Source of the DNA: Prorocentrum cordatum
Lineage: Eukaryota; Sar; Dinophyceae; Prorocentrales; Prorocentraceae
Reading direction: 5' to 3'
Assembly (NCBI GenBank): GCA_963575745.1
Contig: CAUYUJ010001413.1
Coordinates: 37,474-101,473, forward strand
DNA: 64,000 nt
The notes below the pieces were generated by a model. The model ran no database searches, was not told where the DNA came from, and was given only the letters and a program-made list of their open reading frames with translations. Made by a program: the position numbers and the translations under genes. This document shows positions 41,345 to 51,089 of this stretch, piece by piece (the first letter of the stretch is position 1; each line of letters begins with the position of its first letter).

Positions 41345-43796
41345 TTAGAGCGACATCTTCCCGCTTTCGTCGAACCCTTTCTTCGATTTCTTCGGCGCGG
41401 GCTGGCCCGAAGGCTTCCCTTTGGCCCTCTTGGCCGCGTCCGTCTTCCACGTCTCCTCGGCCGCCTTCTTCTTCGGTGCGGTTTTGGGTCTCGCCTCCCA
41501 CAGGAGCTCTTCTCCTTTCTTCACGGCCGTGGTATTCACCAGCACAGGGACATTCACGGCGAGCACGACCCCGCCTGTCCCAGGCACGCACACCGCCAAT
41601 TCTTTCGTCTCCAGCTCCATGTTGATGCGCGCAACTGCGCTTTCATTACGGCTGTTTCTCTGCTGGATCTCCTGTTCCGTGACTCTGTTGACTGCCCAGA
41701 AGACGTGCATTGTCTCTTGCGCATCCCACTTCCATGCTCTCAACCGCACATCGTGGTCAGCCACGTCGGCGGGCGTCTTGTCCGCAGGCGGCTTGAACTC
41801 GGGGTGCAAGTAGAAGGTCGTGGGCGTGGCCCCATTTGGATCTCCTTTCACCCAGACTTGCACGGCCACCCTCTCGGGGTGCGTGCTTGCGGCGTGCACC
41901 TTGGATGCCTTTGGGACGCACGGCCACAACTCGATGCATTTTTCGTCGTTTGCAGCGGTTGCCTTGACGGTGCGTTTCTCTGTGTCAGCGTCTTGCAACA
42001 CCTCTACTTGCGCTTCCGCAACTGCGGACATGTGGCGCGCCCAAAGGCACAGCAACACTGCGCTGACCAAAGCAGGCTCCCGCCCCAGCTCCTTCGCTGC
42101 CGCTGAACGCCTCCATTCGGCGATTGGCAAAGGGAAGGATCCGCGTGGAATGGCCGTCGTGTCCCTGCTGCGCTGGTGGTTCGTTGGTAATTGCGTCGTG
42201 GGGTCAAAGGAAATGACCGTCGGCATCAACTCGTGCCCCTCTGCGGAAGCCTTTGTCTTCCCCGCCACTGCGGGCTCATTCGGTTCTGGGCGCGGCAACG
42301 CGTTGAAATCGAACCAATCGGGCTTCCCGCCTCCGACTCCCACTTCGCCGAGGGCCTTCTCAAGGGCGTCCCGATTGGACTTCGGCTCCACCTTCCCCGT
42401 GGCCTCCGCGCAAGCGCGGAGGAGCGCCTGACGATGTCCTGGGATACTTCGTTCCTTGACGTGGGTGTCCTTCAGGTACTGCATGAAGCCGTCTGCGGTC
42501 AGTATGCACAGGTTCGCCTTGAACTCGATCGCCTTCTCAGGGCCCATGCCGTCGATGGCCTTGCTCAGCGTGAACAAGTACAAACGGAGAGCCGAGTTCA
42601 TGTCGATGAGGAAGTCTCGGAACTCCTTCTTCTTCCACGATTGTTCTGGGTCAGGGCACCACACAGGAGTGTCAACGCCCCTCTTCCTCGCAGGCGCGTT
42701 CCTGTAGCATCGCATCACCACGGCAACCTTGACCCACGGCACTTCGTCGGGAAGCTCGCTGGCTGCCCCGAAGGCACCGAGCCGAAGGGCCCTTCTCCTG
42801 GAGTTCACGTAGACCTCGCAGAACTGGAGCAGCAAGGGGATGAACTGCGCTTTCGTGCTCCCGAGCCCAACAACGAACGAGAACAGCTCAATGAAGTCTG
42901 GGTCCTGAACGACTCGATCGAGTTCGTGCATGACGGAGAGCTTGACCTTGTCAAAGGCAACCTGATCCGCAACTGCGGCGTGCAGCTCCGCGTCAACAGC
43001 CTTGCACAGAACACGGAGCGCGGTGAGTTCAGTCGTTCGCAACGCAAAATCGGCTCCCTTTATTGAGGGACTGGCTGATGAGCGAAGCACCAGTGGGTTC
43101 CTCGTCCATGATTTTCCAGCTAAGCACTTCCATGAGCATACCCCCCTGCACGAGTTTCTTAGCGACAGGGTCATGTTCCGCCACTGCGGCCATGTCGAGA
43201 TTGCCGTCCTTATCGAGCACGCGCTTCAGCCTCGCGCTCTCGTCCTCCGTGAACTCCATGCCTTGGGGGATGGGCCACTTGGCTCCCAGGGCGCACGCCC
43301 GCAACACGAGGCACAAGTGGGAGTGCGAACACGTCCCATACGCAACGTCTGTTCCGCAACTGCGGTCGAAGCACGCAGCGAGGTGGCCGGTCGCTTTTTC
43401 CAGATTGTACTCTGTGTACGTCTGGAACGTCGGGTCCTCCTTTTTTCTCAGCACCAGCTCTTGTGCTGGGTACATCTGAACGCAGACACCTTCGTGGTCA
43501 GCTTCGGCTTGCGTGAATCCAGCCAGGAAGATTTTCACAGCGAGTTCCCGAACCCTTTCCTGCTGAGGGTAGTGCCCGCCTCGGTTGCCCGTGTGCGGGG
43601 CGAGCATGAGCACAGGGAGGCGCACCTTGTCCCCTGTCCTGAATCTAGACCTCAAGGCGTTGGCCCTCTGAAAGATCCCTTGCGTTCCGCCTGGAACTGC
43701 GGCTGTCTCGTCCGCCACTGCGGCTTTCTTGTCCGCCACTGCGGCATTATCTGTGCCGACGCTGTCGTTCATATCTGTGCCGACGCTGTCCGCCAC
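41345..43796 (-). CDS. Giant transposon gene C: unrecognised protein, one frameshift
   Basis: The upstream frame begins with ATG at 43796 (MADSVGTDMNDSVGTDN), with three hairpin copies in its first 30 codons (read AVADKK, AVADET). It contains RTGDKVRLPVLMLAPHTG and CSHSHLCLVLRACALGAKW. Near 43065, at LISQSLNKG, the frame must move by one base (AATAAAGGGAGCC) to continue ADFALRTTELTALRVL to the stop at 41345. The second part holds LIDMNSALRLYLFTLSKAID and FYLHPEFKPPADKTPADVAD, then a Lys-rich tail (AKRAKGKPSGQPAPKKSKKG) that looks like a nuclear or nucleic-acid-binding extension. Total about 815 residues. No family recognised; no transmembrane segment. Confidence 0.6.
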
Positions 43797-43920
43797 TGCG
43801 GCCCGGAGCTCCGATATGGCGGACTATGGCACGACGTCCGTCGCTCAGGGTGGAGGCGTGTGTGCCAGGAGCCCAACGACCTGCTGAGCCGAATGCCTGC
43901 GGACGACTGAAGGCTCAGTT

Positions 43921-44280
43921 TTAATCCAAAATATCGGGCGAGAGCTTGGGGGGGGCGCAGGCTGGAGGAGGGAGGGGGGTGCAAGCTGGAGGAGAACGAG
44001 GAGGGGAAGGGGAAGGACAGCTAGGACGGAAGTGGCGGGGGGATGCGGCCTGGAGGAGGACGAGGAGGGAGGAGGGAGGAGGGAGGAGGGAGGAGGGAGG
44101 AGGGAGGAGGGAGGAGGGACGACGACGACGACGACTGCTGACGACAGACGACAGACTTGACGACGACGACGACCGACGACGACTGCTGACGACAGACGAC
44201 AGACGCGACGACGACGACGGCAGCGACGACGACGAGGACGGACGACGACGATGATGATGACCCAGCGCGCGCACACTTAT
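43921..44280. repeat. GGAGGA and GACGAC low-complexity array between genes B and C
   Basis: Repeated GGAGGAGGGA from about 44056 to 44116, then GACGACGAC with two near-identical GACTGCTGACGACAGACGAC phrases (about 44133 and 44180). No gene. Several hairpin copies follow at 44326-44503. Confidence 0.85.
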
Positions 44281-44480
44281 TGCAAACTGCGGCTTCGCAA
44301 CCGCGTGCTCTCCTATTATACGCAACCGCAACTGCGGCTTCGCAACCGCAACCCCGCAACTGCGGGCTATCCTACACCGCAACATGCACTCCATCGCTAA
44401 TGGGATGCACTACGCAGGCAGCAGGCGCCCAGTAGTACCGAGTTCTGTTCCGCAACTGCGGCTCCTCGGTCTTGCCGCAC

Positions 44481-46306
44481 TCACCGCTCGTCCGCAACTG
44501 CGGCAGATCGCGCCTCTTCGTGCTTCCGCTTGCTCGCCCGACTCTGGCGTCCGTGGCCGACGAAGACGACGTTTTGGTGGATGCCCTCGCACCAGTGCGT
44601 GCTGAAGGTCTTCTCGTTGAGCTCCTTCTGAATGACCTTGCCGATTGGGGGCAGCGCTGCCAAGCCGAGCTTTCTTCTGACTCCGCTACTGCGGTCAGGG
44701 TCATCCTCCCACTTGGGCATGTACTTCGCTGGGACCCAGCGCCGAGAGATGATGGAGTCGCTTGTTCGATGCATCCAATCAGGGAGCCACTGGGGATCGT
44801 TCTTCGACGGCCTCCCTGCATAATCCGTGTTGTAGTCCGCAATGCGCACGTCGCACGGGCCAATGGGGAGGACGTAATTCGGATGCAGGACGCGTGTGCC
44901 CTCCACAAGGCCTCCGAACAGGGCGGGTCCAGCCCTGAGCACCACCCCCATCGGGCAGGTGTAGCTGGCTCCGCAACTGCGGCCAAATGCTTGGAGCTGC
45001 TCAGGCGGGATGTCAAACAGGCCGCACAAGAACCGCACATCATTTTTATGGATGGAAGCAACCGCGTCCTTGAAGAAACTTGGATGCCACGCTGTTTGTT
45101 CTGATTGCGTGATCTTCTGTTGGAGACGTTCGGTGACTGCGTGTCTGGACACGACGGCAAAACGGATCACCGCGGCAGGATTCATGTCGGAGCCCTTCAG
45201 GCGAAAGCGCAGGATCGTGACGGCGTGGGTGGCCCCAACAACATGACCCGCAACTGCGGTCTCTGCGATGATGTGCGGGCGCACGAGCACCACGCCCGTG
45301 TCTCTGAACAGGCCAACCGTCGTCCAGTAAGGCTCCGCGGTGTTGTTTTTCAAAGTGACAGCGTCTTCGACGGCAGTCCTGAGTCCACGGGAACGTCGTA
45401 GCTGCAAGCGCCTTCGACGTTCCCCGTGCGGAACAGCTCGGGGTCCCATACGACGAAGACGACCGCCGCAGTTTGGTGCAAGATGCACCTGAAGACATCT
45501 TCCTTTGTTGCCACCTTCGTGATGACCACCACGTTGAACACCAAAGCGATGGTGGACGGAACCCGATTGCCGTCTGCTGTACGAAGGAATCCTTCGTTCC
45601 ACTTGGGGCGTTCCCCAACGTAGTTTATCCCTGGAGGGGACCTGGTCCGCTGCTTCTTCCGCGGTGCTCCCGCATCTTCCCGCAACTGCGGTTCCGACGG
45701 AGGCCCCGCGCGACCCCGCGACTGCGGTTCTGACAGCGGCGAGCCTTCCGTGGGAGGCGGCCTTTTCCTCGGCCGCGAATCGGCCGAGGCGATTGTCTCG
45801 GCGGCTTTCTCCTGGGAGGCGGCCTCGTCTTCGGGTTGGGCGCCTCGTTTGGACTCGGCTGCGAGCAGCACGGCCGAGGGCGCGCTGCTCCCAGATGAGC
45901 CGCGCGCGGCACCTTGCTCGCCGGCCACCCCCGCAACTGCGGTCTCGGTGGCGGCTCCCGTCACTGCTGGTTGGTCCTGCTGCTTCGTCGGCGTCTGCGC
46001 CCGAGGCCCCCATTTTGCCTTGGGGGTCAAGTGCGCCCTGCGCAACTGCGCCTCTTCGCGCCTCCCACCAGCAGAGCTCCCACTCGCAGCGCCTATCGGC
46101 GGCGGCGGCCGATATTCCCGCGAGGAGCTAGACGACTGCGGGGAGGCCTCGCGCGGCGGTCGCTCGTGGCTTCCGCAACTGCGGTCCTCCGTCGGCTCCG
46201 CGACTGCGGCATCCGCGGCAGCCCCTTGCAGGCCGAACCTTTCCCGCAGTTGCTGCTTCAGCTCGGCGAACCGCGTGTCGACCTCGGCTTTGCGACCTGG
46301 GTCCAT
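44481..46306 (-). CDS. Giant transposon gene B: unrecognised protein with disordered N-terminus, one frameshift
   Basis: The start is taken at the ATG at 46306 (MDPGRKAEVDTRFAELKQQL); the frame is open further upstream but through GC-rich repeats. The first about 210 residues are Ser/Pro/Arg/Glu-rich and disordered. A folded part begins near INYVGERPKWNEGFLRTADG and continues DVFRCILHQTAAVVFVVWDP. Near 45390 the frame must shift by one base to continue AVEDAVTLKNNTAEPYWTTV, GVVLVRPHIIAETAVAGHVV and YVLPIGPCDVRIADYNTDY, ending at 44481. A Lys/Arg-rich tail (RQSRASKRKHEEARS) closes it. About ten hairpin copies are present. Family not recognised. Confidence 0.6.
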
Positions 46307-46559
46307 GGCGTGGCCGCGCGCGGCCCCCGTCCGACGGGGGAACTGCGGCCGGCTTGGGAGAGGAAGGACAACGAGGGAGACGGCGGGGATGAGGACGAGG
46401 AAGGCGAAGAGGAGGATGGAGAGGACGCGACGGAAGAGGATGGCGCGCACAGCGCTGCGGGCGCGGCGCTCTGCGGCGTCCGCCACGCGGTCGCAGCAAC
46501 CATCCTGCGATGGGTGCGGCGGCGCGTCGGGCGGCGCCGCCCCCGCCGAGCACAAGGCG

Positions 46560-47529
46560 GTGGCGGCGCGCGCCTCGACGGCGACGCCTGGCTGCTACAA
46601 CCCGGGCGGATGTGGGTGGGGCGAAACGCGCCCACAGGAAGATGGGCGCCCCGCCTGCCGCAACCAATTATGGAACCTGCGAGCGGCAAGGCTGGTCGGC
46701 GCCGCGGACGGGTCGCGCGCGCTCCCTCCGCGGCGGCCTAGCCGCCACGCATGACTGTTCCTGTGCGCGGCAAGGCTGGCCGGTGCCGCGGTGAACGCTC
46801 GCGTGCGCTCCCTCCGCGGCGACCTATCCGCGGCGCATCCGACAAAACCGCGGCTCCATCTTTCTCGCGTTTCGCGTGTCGTCGCCTCGCGGCGAAGCGC
46901 CCCTCGCAACCTCACGCGCTCGCTGCGGGGCGCGCGGACGCACGCGCATCGCGTCCTCGCTGCTGTGCCCGCGAGACAGCATTCGTGCCTCGGCTGTTCG
47001 CTCACAAGAGCTCAGACGAGGGTGAAAGGAGCAAGGGGACTGCGACGAGGATGACGGGGCAGAAACGGAGGAGGAGGAATCAACAAAGTCCGCAACTGCG
47101 GCCCTAGGGGGGGACTGCGACGAGGACGACGGGAAATGACTCGGCCAACGGAGGCGGGCTACGGCCAACGGAAGGAACTGCGACGAGGAGGAAAGGCGGA
47201 GGGAGGAGACTGCGACGAGGACTACGGGGAAGGGGCGACGAGGACGACGAACAACTGCGGATCCATCTGTTTAAGTACCTGTCTCCGCAACTGCGGCCGC
47301 GCTAATTAACGTCACGAGTGCTTCAACGGAGGCGATGCGCGCCCGAAGCACCTAATTACAGCGGTCAGTCGTGGGAGCGCCGCAACTGCGGCCAAGCTGT
47401 ATGAAGTCGCTAGAAGGCAGCGCCGCAACTGCGGCCGAAAGCGCGCATAGTTAGTCAAACGAGCGCGGCGTCACGCGATCGGTCCCCGCAACTGCGGTTC
47501 CATGGCTGCGCAATCCCGCAACTGCGGTG
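46560..47529. other. Intergenic region between genes A and B with short tandem repeats
   Basis: A GGCAAGGCTGG...CCGCGG phrase with CTCCCTCCGCGGCG is duplicated about 86-97 bp apart (46685 and 46771). From 47035 to 47260, GACTGCGACGAGGA phrases repeat. Six hairpin copies lie at 47090-47527, in the same direction as those in genes. No gene is recognised; the promoter of gene B should lie here. Confidence 0.5.
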
Positions 47530-48900
47530 TCAAGGCTGCGCGGACCACCGCGGTTGAAGATGCGCCCCCTTGCTCGCGTCGAACCGCCCAGGATTCGGAT
47601 GGGCGTGCAGCATCTTCCAGAACGTGAACGTTCCGTGGCCATCGCTCTTGCCGAGACCTGCCCTCGGGCCCCGCACGGGATGCGAGTGCGGCTCCACCTC
47701 ATACGTGTTAAACTTCGGGCTAGACCAGGATGGGTGGACGCGAATGCCCGAGCCGTCGTCGCGGATGAGGACGAAATCCCACTGGGGCAGAGGGATTCTT
47801 TGCGCCTGTCCTCTGTCCACCCCTTTCGTGTGCCTCATGTTGTCGAGACTGCTAGGGCACGGGCGACACTCGCAGCGGACCAACCCGCGACTGCGGTCAT
47901 TGTCAGGGCCGCACACGACGCGCAGCATTGTAGGTCCATCCATCTGCGCGACCATCTCCAGCCAAGACCACGGCACTTTGACAGTGTGGTCCCAGTCCCA
48001 ATCCCTGTTGTCCTGCGCCTTCCCCTTTGCGCTGTACTTAAGGATCTTCGAAATTTCCTCCGCAACTGCGGTACCTCCGAAGACGGGCGTGCGGCTGCCG
48101 AAAGGGTTTTCTCGGTCTTCGTACTCGTCTCGGAACCACTTCAAGGCCGCGTTGTGCTGCTTATACTTGCCGTTCCAGTTCGCCCTGAAGTTCTCGAAGA
48201 ATTCCAACTTGAAAATTGGCAGCGGCTCATTGCGCACAATTTGAAACAGCGCAACTGCGCCTTGTTCTTCGCGCCCTGGGGGAAGCAGGGGACCGCCTCC
48301 TTTGCCCTCCGCTGTTGCGGCCGCGGGCTCCGCGGCAGGAGAACCTGCCGAGGCACTCGAGCGGCCACCTTCCCATGCATTCCACCAGCCACCCTCGTCG
48401 TCCCACCAGCGGGCGCCCTCCATTCCCCACCCCTCGCATCCGTTGCCGCCCCATCCGCCGCCCTCCCATCCGCGACTGCGGTCACTTCCGTCGCCGCCAT
48501 CCTGCGCTTTTCCTCTCAATCCGCCAAGAGAATCTCCGCCGCCCCAGCCGCCACTGCGGTCACCTCCGCCGCCGTATCCGCCACTGCGGCCGCCCCAACC
48601 CCCACTTGTTCCCCAACCGCCGACGCTGCTCTTTGAAGAATCCGCAACTGCGGCCCGTGTTTCCTCTTCCGCTTTGTCATCCCACCCTGCACGCATCTCT
48701 GCCCCGACTGCAGGCCGCGGAGGCGGGCGCGAGCCCGCCCAACCGCCGTGAAACCTACCGTCGGCGCGGGCTTGAGCCGAACGTGCAGGGAGGAGGAGGA
48801 TGAGGAGGAGGAGGGTGAATGTGAGGAGGATGATGCGTTCCTGGGAGGTGTGCCTTCGCGTGCAACACAAGAGCCCTGAGAATTCCTGAGGCCCCTCCAA
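47530..48900 (-). CDS. Giant transposon gene A: Gly/Trp-rich protein with unrecognised C-terminal domain
   Basis: First gene of the array. The frame is open from 48900. A first methionine there is followed by a Leu-rich hydrophobic stretch (LTFTLLLLILLLPARSAQA) that would be a signal peptide if translated; an internal ATG at 48696 (MRAGWDDKAEEETRAA) would omit it. Then comes a Gly/Trp/Asp-rich segment with GGWGTSGGWGGRSGGYGGGG, reminiscent of RGG-type RNA-binding regions. A folded part follows with LPIFKLEFFENFRANWNGKY, WSWLEMVAQMDGPTMLRVVC and WDFVLIRDDGSGIRVHPSW. At least seven hairpin copies are embedded. The frame is uninterrupted. No family recognised; an RNA-related role is a guess from composition. 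Confidence 0.55.
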   Translation of the reverse strand: MEGPQEFSGLLCCTRRHTSQERIILLTFTLLLLILLLPARSAQARADGRFHGGWAGSRPPPRPAVGAEMRAGWDDKAEEETRAAVADSSKSSVGGWGTSGGWGGRSGGYGGGGDRSGGWGGGDSLGGLRGKAQDGGDGSDRSRGWEGGGWGGNGCEGWGMEGARWWDDEGGWWNAWEGGRSSASAGSPAAEPAAATAEGKGGGPLLPPGREEQGAVALFQIVRNEPLPIFKLEFFENFRANWNGKYKQHNAALKWFRDEYEDRENPFGSRTPVFGGTAVAEEISKILKYSAKGKAQDNRDWDWDHTVKVPWSWLEMVAQMDGPTMLRVVCGPDNDRSRGLVRCECRPCPSSLDNMRHTKGVDRGQAQRIPLPQWDFVLIRDDGSGIRVHPSWSSPKFNTYEVEPHSHPVRGPRAGLGKSDGHGTFTFWKMLHAHPNPGRFDASKGAHLQPRWSAQP

Positions 48901-49470
48901 CAGCCAAGGACGCGGATGACAAGAAAGTCGAGAAGATTGGGAACCGATTGAGGATTAAGAGGCGTGCGACGAAAGGGATGTTGATGACGAAGAGGAAGAT
49001 CAGTGAAGGGGAGGAGCGGACAGGAATTATGGAGGAGTGATAGCAGAGGAGGAAGAGGGGGAAGGGGGAGGAGGAGGAGGAGGAGGAGGGAGAGTAAAAG
49101 GGGAAGGAGGAGGAGGAAGAAGGGAAGGAGGAGAGAGGATGAGGAGGAGGAAGAAGAGGAGGAGGAGGATGAGGAGGGGGGAGGAGGGGAAGAGGAGGAG
49201 GACGACGACGACGAGAGGAAGGAGGCGGAAGGAAGTGAGAAGGAGGACAAGGACGGAGAAATATAACAAATGAGGGGGAGGAGGCGGAGGAGGAGGAGGA
49301 CGAGGAGGAGAAGCAGGAAGAGGAGGAGGAGAGGGGGGAGGAAGAGTGCGCGTGAGACTGGGAGACCGAGGTAATTAATTAGAGAGGGAACGGGGGAGGA
49401 GGGAGGACAAGGAAGAGCATACAGCGACGAGAAGAGGAGAAGGAACAGACGAAGGCTCCTGCTGATCGCA
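48901..49470. repeat. Purine-rich (GGA)n region inside the right end of the giant transposon
   Basis: GAGGAGGA with AAGAGGAGG and GACGACGAC interruptions from about 49035 to 49340. All frames are low complexity. No hairpin copies occur here. The promoter of gene A would be expected in this interval, but no element is recognisable. Confidence 0.85.
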
Positions 49471-49480
49471 TTTCCGCATC

Positions 49481-49580
49481 GTTCAAAGCAGTGCCGGGGC
49501 ACTGCTTTGTACGACTGGTGATGTTCAAAGCAGTTCCCCGGCACTGTGTTCCATCGTCGCCGTTATAAGGGCTATCGGAT
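49481..49580. repeat. Right terminal inverted repeat of the giant transposon
   Basis: On the reverse strand it starts ATCCGATAGCCC next to TA (49581-49582) and continues through GCGACGATGG into two GTTCAAAGCAGTGCC palindromes (about 49481-49512 and 49522-49548), the second imperfect. It lacks a 7-bp segment present in the left copy. Confidence 0.85.
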
Positions 49581-49582
49581 TA

Positions 49583-50120
49583 ACGCTCGAGGGTCCCACC
49601 CCTACACCCCGCCGCAGAAAGACCCCGCCGCAGAATAGCTAGGAGCAGGAGTCGGCATAACTGTCCGCCCACCACTGCCGCCCCTGGCAAGGCTAGGATG
49701 TAACATGCACGCCACTTAATTTTACAACAAAGCACAGTACAATTAAGAAGGGTCGCAATATTTGTCTTGACCGCCGCGCCCACCCGGCCCCGCCCCGAGG
49801 TGCGCGCGCGGGAAGAGGGCAGCTGCATGGCTGGGAAACGGCGTGAACATCGGAGGTGAGGGGGTGAGATCGAAGTGGAACGGAGAGCCCCCCTGCCGGG
49901 AAATCGGTTTCGGTTTCGTGTTCGTGCGTGCCGTGCGCGAAGCTGCGTGGGCGGGCGGAAGGAAAGTCTCCTGTGGCTGAGGCGTGGCCAAACCAAATAA
50001 TCCCCTTCCGGCAACTGGTGCCGCGCGGTGCGCCGCCGGCGTCCCGCCTCTGGCAGAGGCGCGGCCGGACCAAATGATTCCCTTCGGGCGTCAGGTGCCG
50101 CGCGGTGCCCCGTCGGTGTC
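49583..50120. other. No secure gene; short tandem duplication
   Basis: GC-rich DNA to the right of the giant transposon. A segment of about 78 bp is duplicated at its end: CCAAATAATCCCCTTCCGGC (near 49991) and CCAAATGATTCCCTTCGGGC (near 50070) are each followed by GGTGCCGCGCGGTGC. Minus-strand frames are open but have no recognisable motif. Confidence 0.5.
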
Positions 50121-50122
50121 CC

Positions 50123-50161
<39 letters not shown>

Positions 50162-50178
50162 GATGTCGATGCTGTTGA

Positions 50179-50212
<34 letters not shown>

Positions 50213-50870
50213 GATGATGGTGTCTCGATGGTGATGATGATGATGTTGACGATGCTGGTGGTGATGATGATGGTGTCCCGGTGATGATGATGTTGGTGAT
50301 GCTGATGTTGTTGATGATTGATGTCCCAAGGGTGATGGTGATGGAAGATGTTAATGACGGTCTCCCCATGATGATGGTGATGATGGGATTGATGATGATG
50401 ATGTTGATGATTACGGTGCTGATGATGACGATAGTGTCCCGATGAGGATGGTGATTGTGATGATGATGCTGTTGGCGATGATGGTGTCCCGATCATGGTG
50501 ATGTTGATGATGAGGTGAATATGATGATTGTGATGATGGTGGCCCGATGATGATGATGCTGCTGTTGATGATGATGACGGTGCCCTGATGATGATGACGA
50601 TGGTGGTGATGGTGATGATGGTGACGATCTTGATGGTGTCCCGACGATGATGTTGCTGATCATGTTGTTCATGATGACGGTGGTGGTGTTCCGATGCTGA
50701 TGATGATGACGGTGTCCCGATGAAGAGGATGTTGATGATGCTGATGGTGACGATGATGGTGTCCCGATGATGATGATGGTGGTGATGATGATGATGCTGG
50801 TGTCCCGGTGATGATGCTGTTGATGGCGTTGATGTTGATGATGGTGATGTTGACGTTGATTTTGAAATCG
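50121..50870. repeat. (GAT)n array organised as a GGTGTCCCGATGATG minisatellite
   Basis: ATGATG repeats are interrupted about every 60-90 bp by GGTGTCCCGATG (for example near 50218, 50271, 50477, 50634, 50719 and 50758), so the array amplified as a longer unit. Frames are poly-H/S artefacts. Confidence 0.9.
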
Positions 50871-51060
50871 ATTGTGATATCGGTAGTGGAATCGATAGTG
50901 AGACAGAATGTGAGATCGATCGTGAATAGTCAGATCGATTGTGAGATCGATCGAATGCAATAGATCGAGTGAGATCGATTGTGAGATCGATCGAGTGAGA
51001 TCGATCGAGCGAGACCGATAGTGAGATCGATAGTGAGACCGATCGAGTGAGACGCTGCCC
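50871..51060. repeat. GATCGATNGTGA tandem repeat
   Basis: GAGATCGATCGAGTGAGATC-type phrases repeat every 10-20 bp, giving an exceptional density of GATC and CGAT. It is followed by an 11-C run and GTGTGTGTAT. No gene is present. Confidence 0.85.
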
Positions 51061-51089
51061 CCCCCCCCCCCAACCTCCTTATCGCCCGA

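Larger units (their letters stand above)
32763..48653 (-). repeat. Interspersed oriented 12-base hairpin family (CCGCAGTNGCGG on the transcribed strand)
   Basis: Counted by hand, about 47 exact copies of CCGCAACTGCGG (+ strand) and about 24 one-base variants lie between 32763 and 48653, roughly one per 225 bp. All read in the same direction. Most variants change only base 5 (CCGCCACTGCGG, CCGCGACTGCGG, CCGCTACTGCGG). In minus-strand RNA this is a four-base-pair CCGC/GCGG stem with loop AGUN. Copies are translated in all three phases (PQLR, RSCG, AVA) and also occur between genes. They are absent from the TIRs and essentially absent outside the element. Confidence 0.9.
32597..49580 (-). mobile_element. 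Giant TIR DNA transposon with pogo-like transposase and six same-strand genes
   Basis: The left end (from 32597) and the reverse complement of the right end (from 49580) both begin ATCCGATAGCCCTTATAACG and continue GCGACG. A further stretch built from GTTCAAAGCAGTGCC palindromes matches over roughly 100 bp with small gaps. TA lies directly outside each end, the target-site duplication expected of Tc1/mariner/pogo (ITm) elements. The cargo includes a DDD transposase of that superfamily, all genes lie on the minus strand, and an oriented 12-base hairpin family is confined to the interior. Together these define about 16,984 bp as one unit. No DNA polymerase, capsid or integrase of the Polinton type was found. 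The long intact frames suggest recent activity, although three genes need a frameshift. Confidence 0.8.

Noticed and set aside
32763-48653. CRISPR-like array of the 12-base motif
   Set aside because: Spacing is irregular (tens to hundreds of bases), copies lie inside genes, and this is a eukaryotic genome.
32763-48653. Motif copies as bacterial-type terminators or chance CG-rich palindromes
   Set aside because: No U-tracts follow them, they lie inside intact coding frames, and strict orientation with loop asymmetry argues against chance.
32597-49580. Polinton/Maverick or endogenous large DNA virus
   Set aside because: No type B DNA polymerase, retroviral-type integrase, packaging ATPase or capsid motif was seen; the transposase is pogo-like and the flank is TA.
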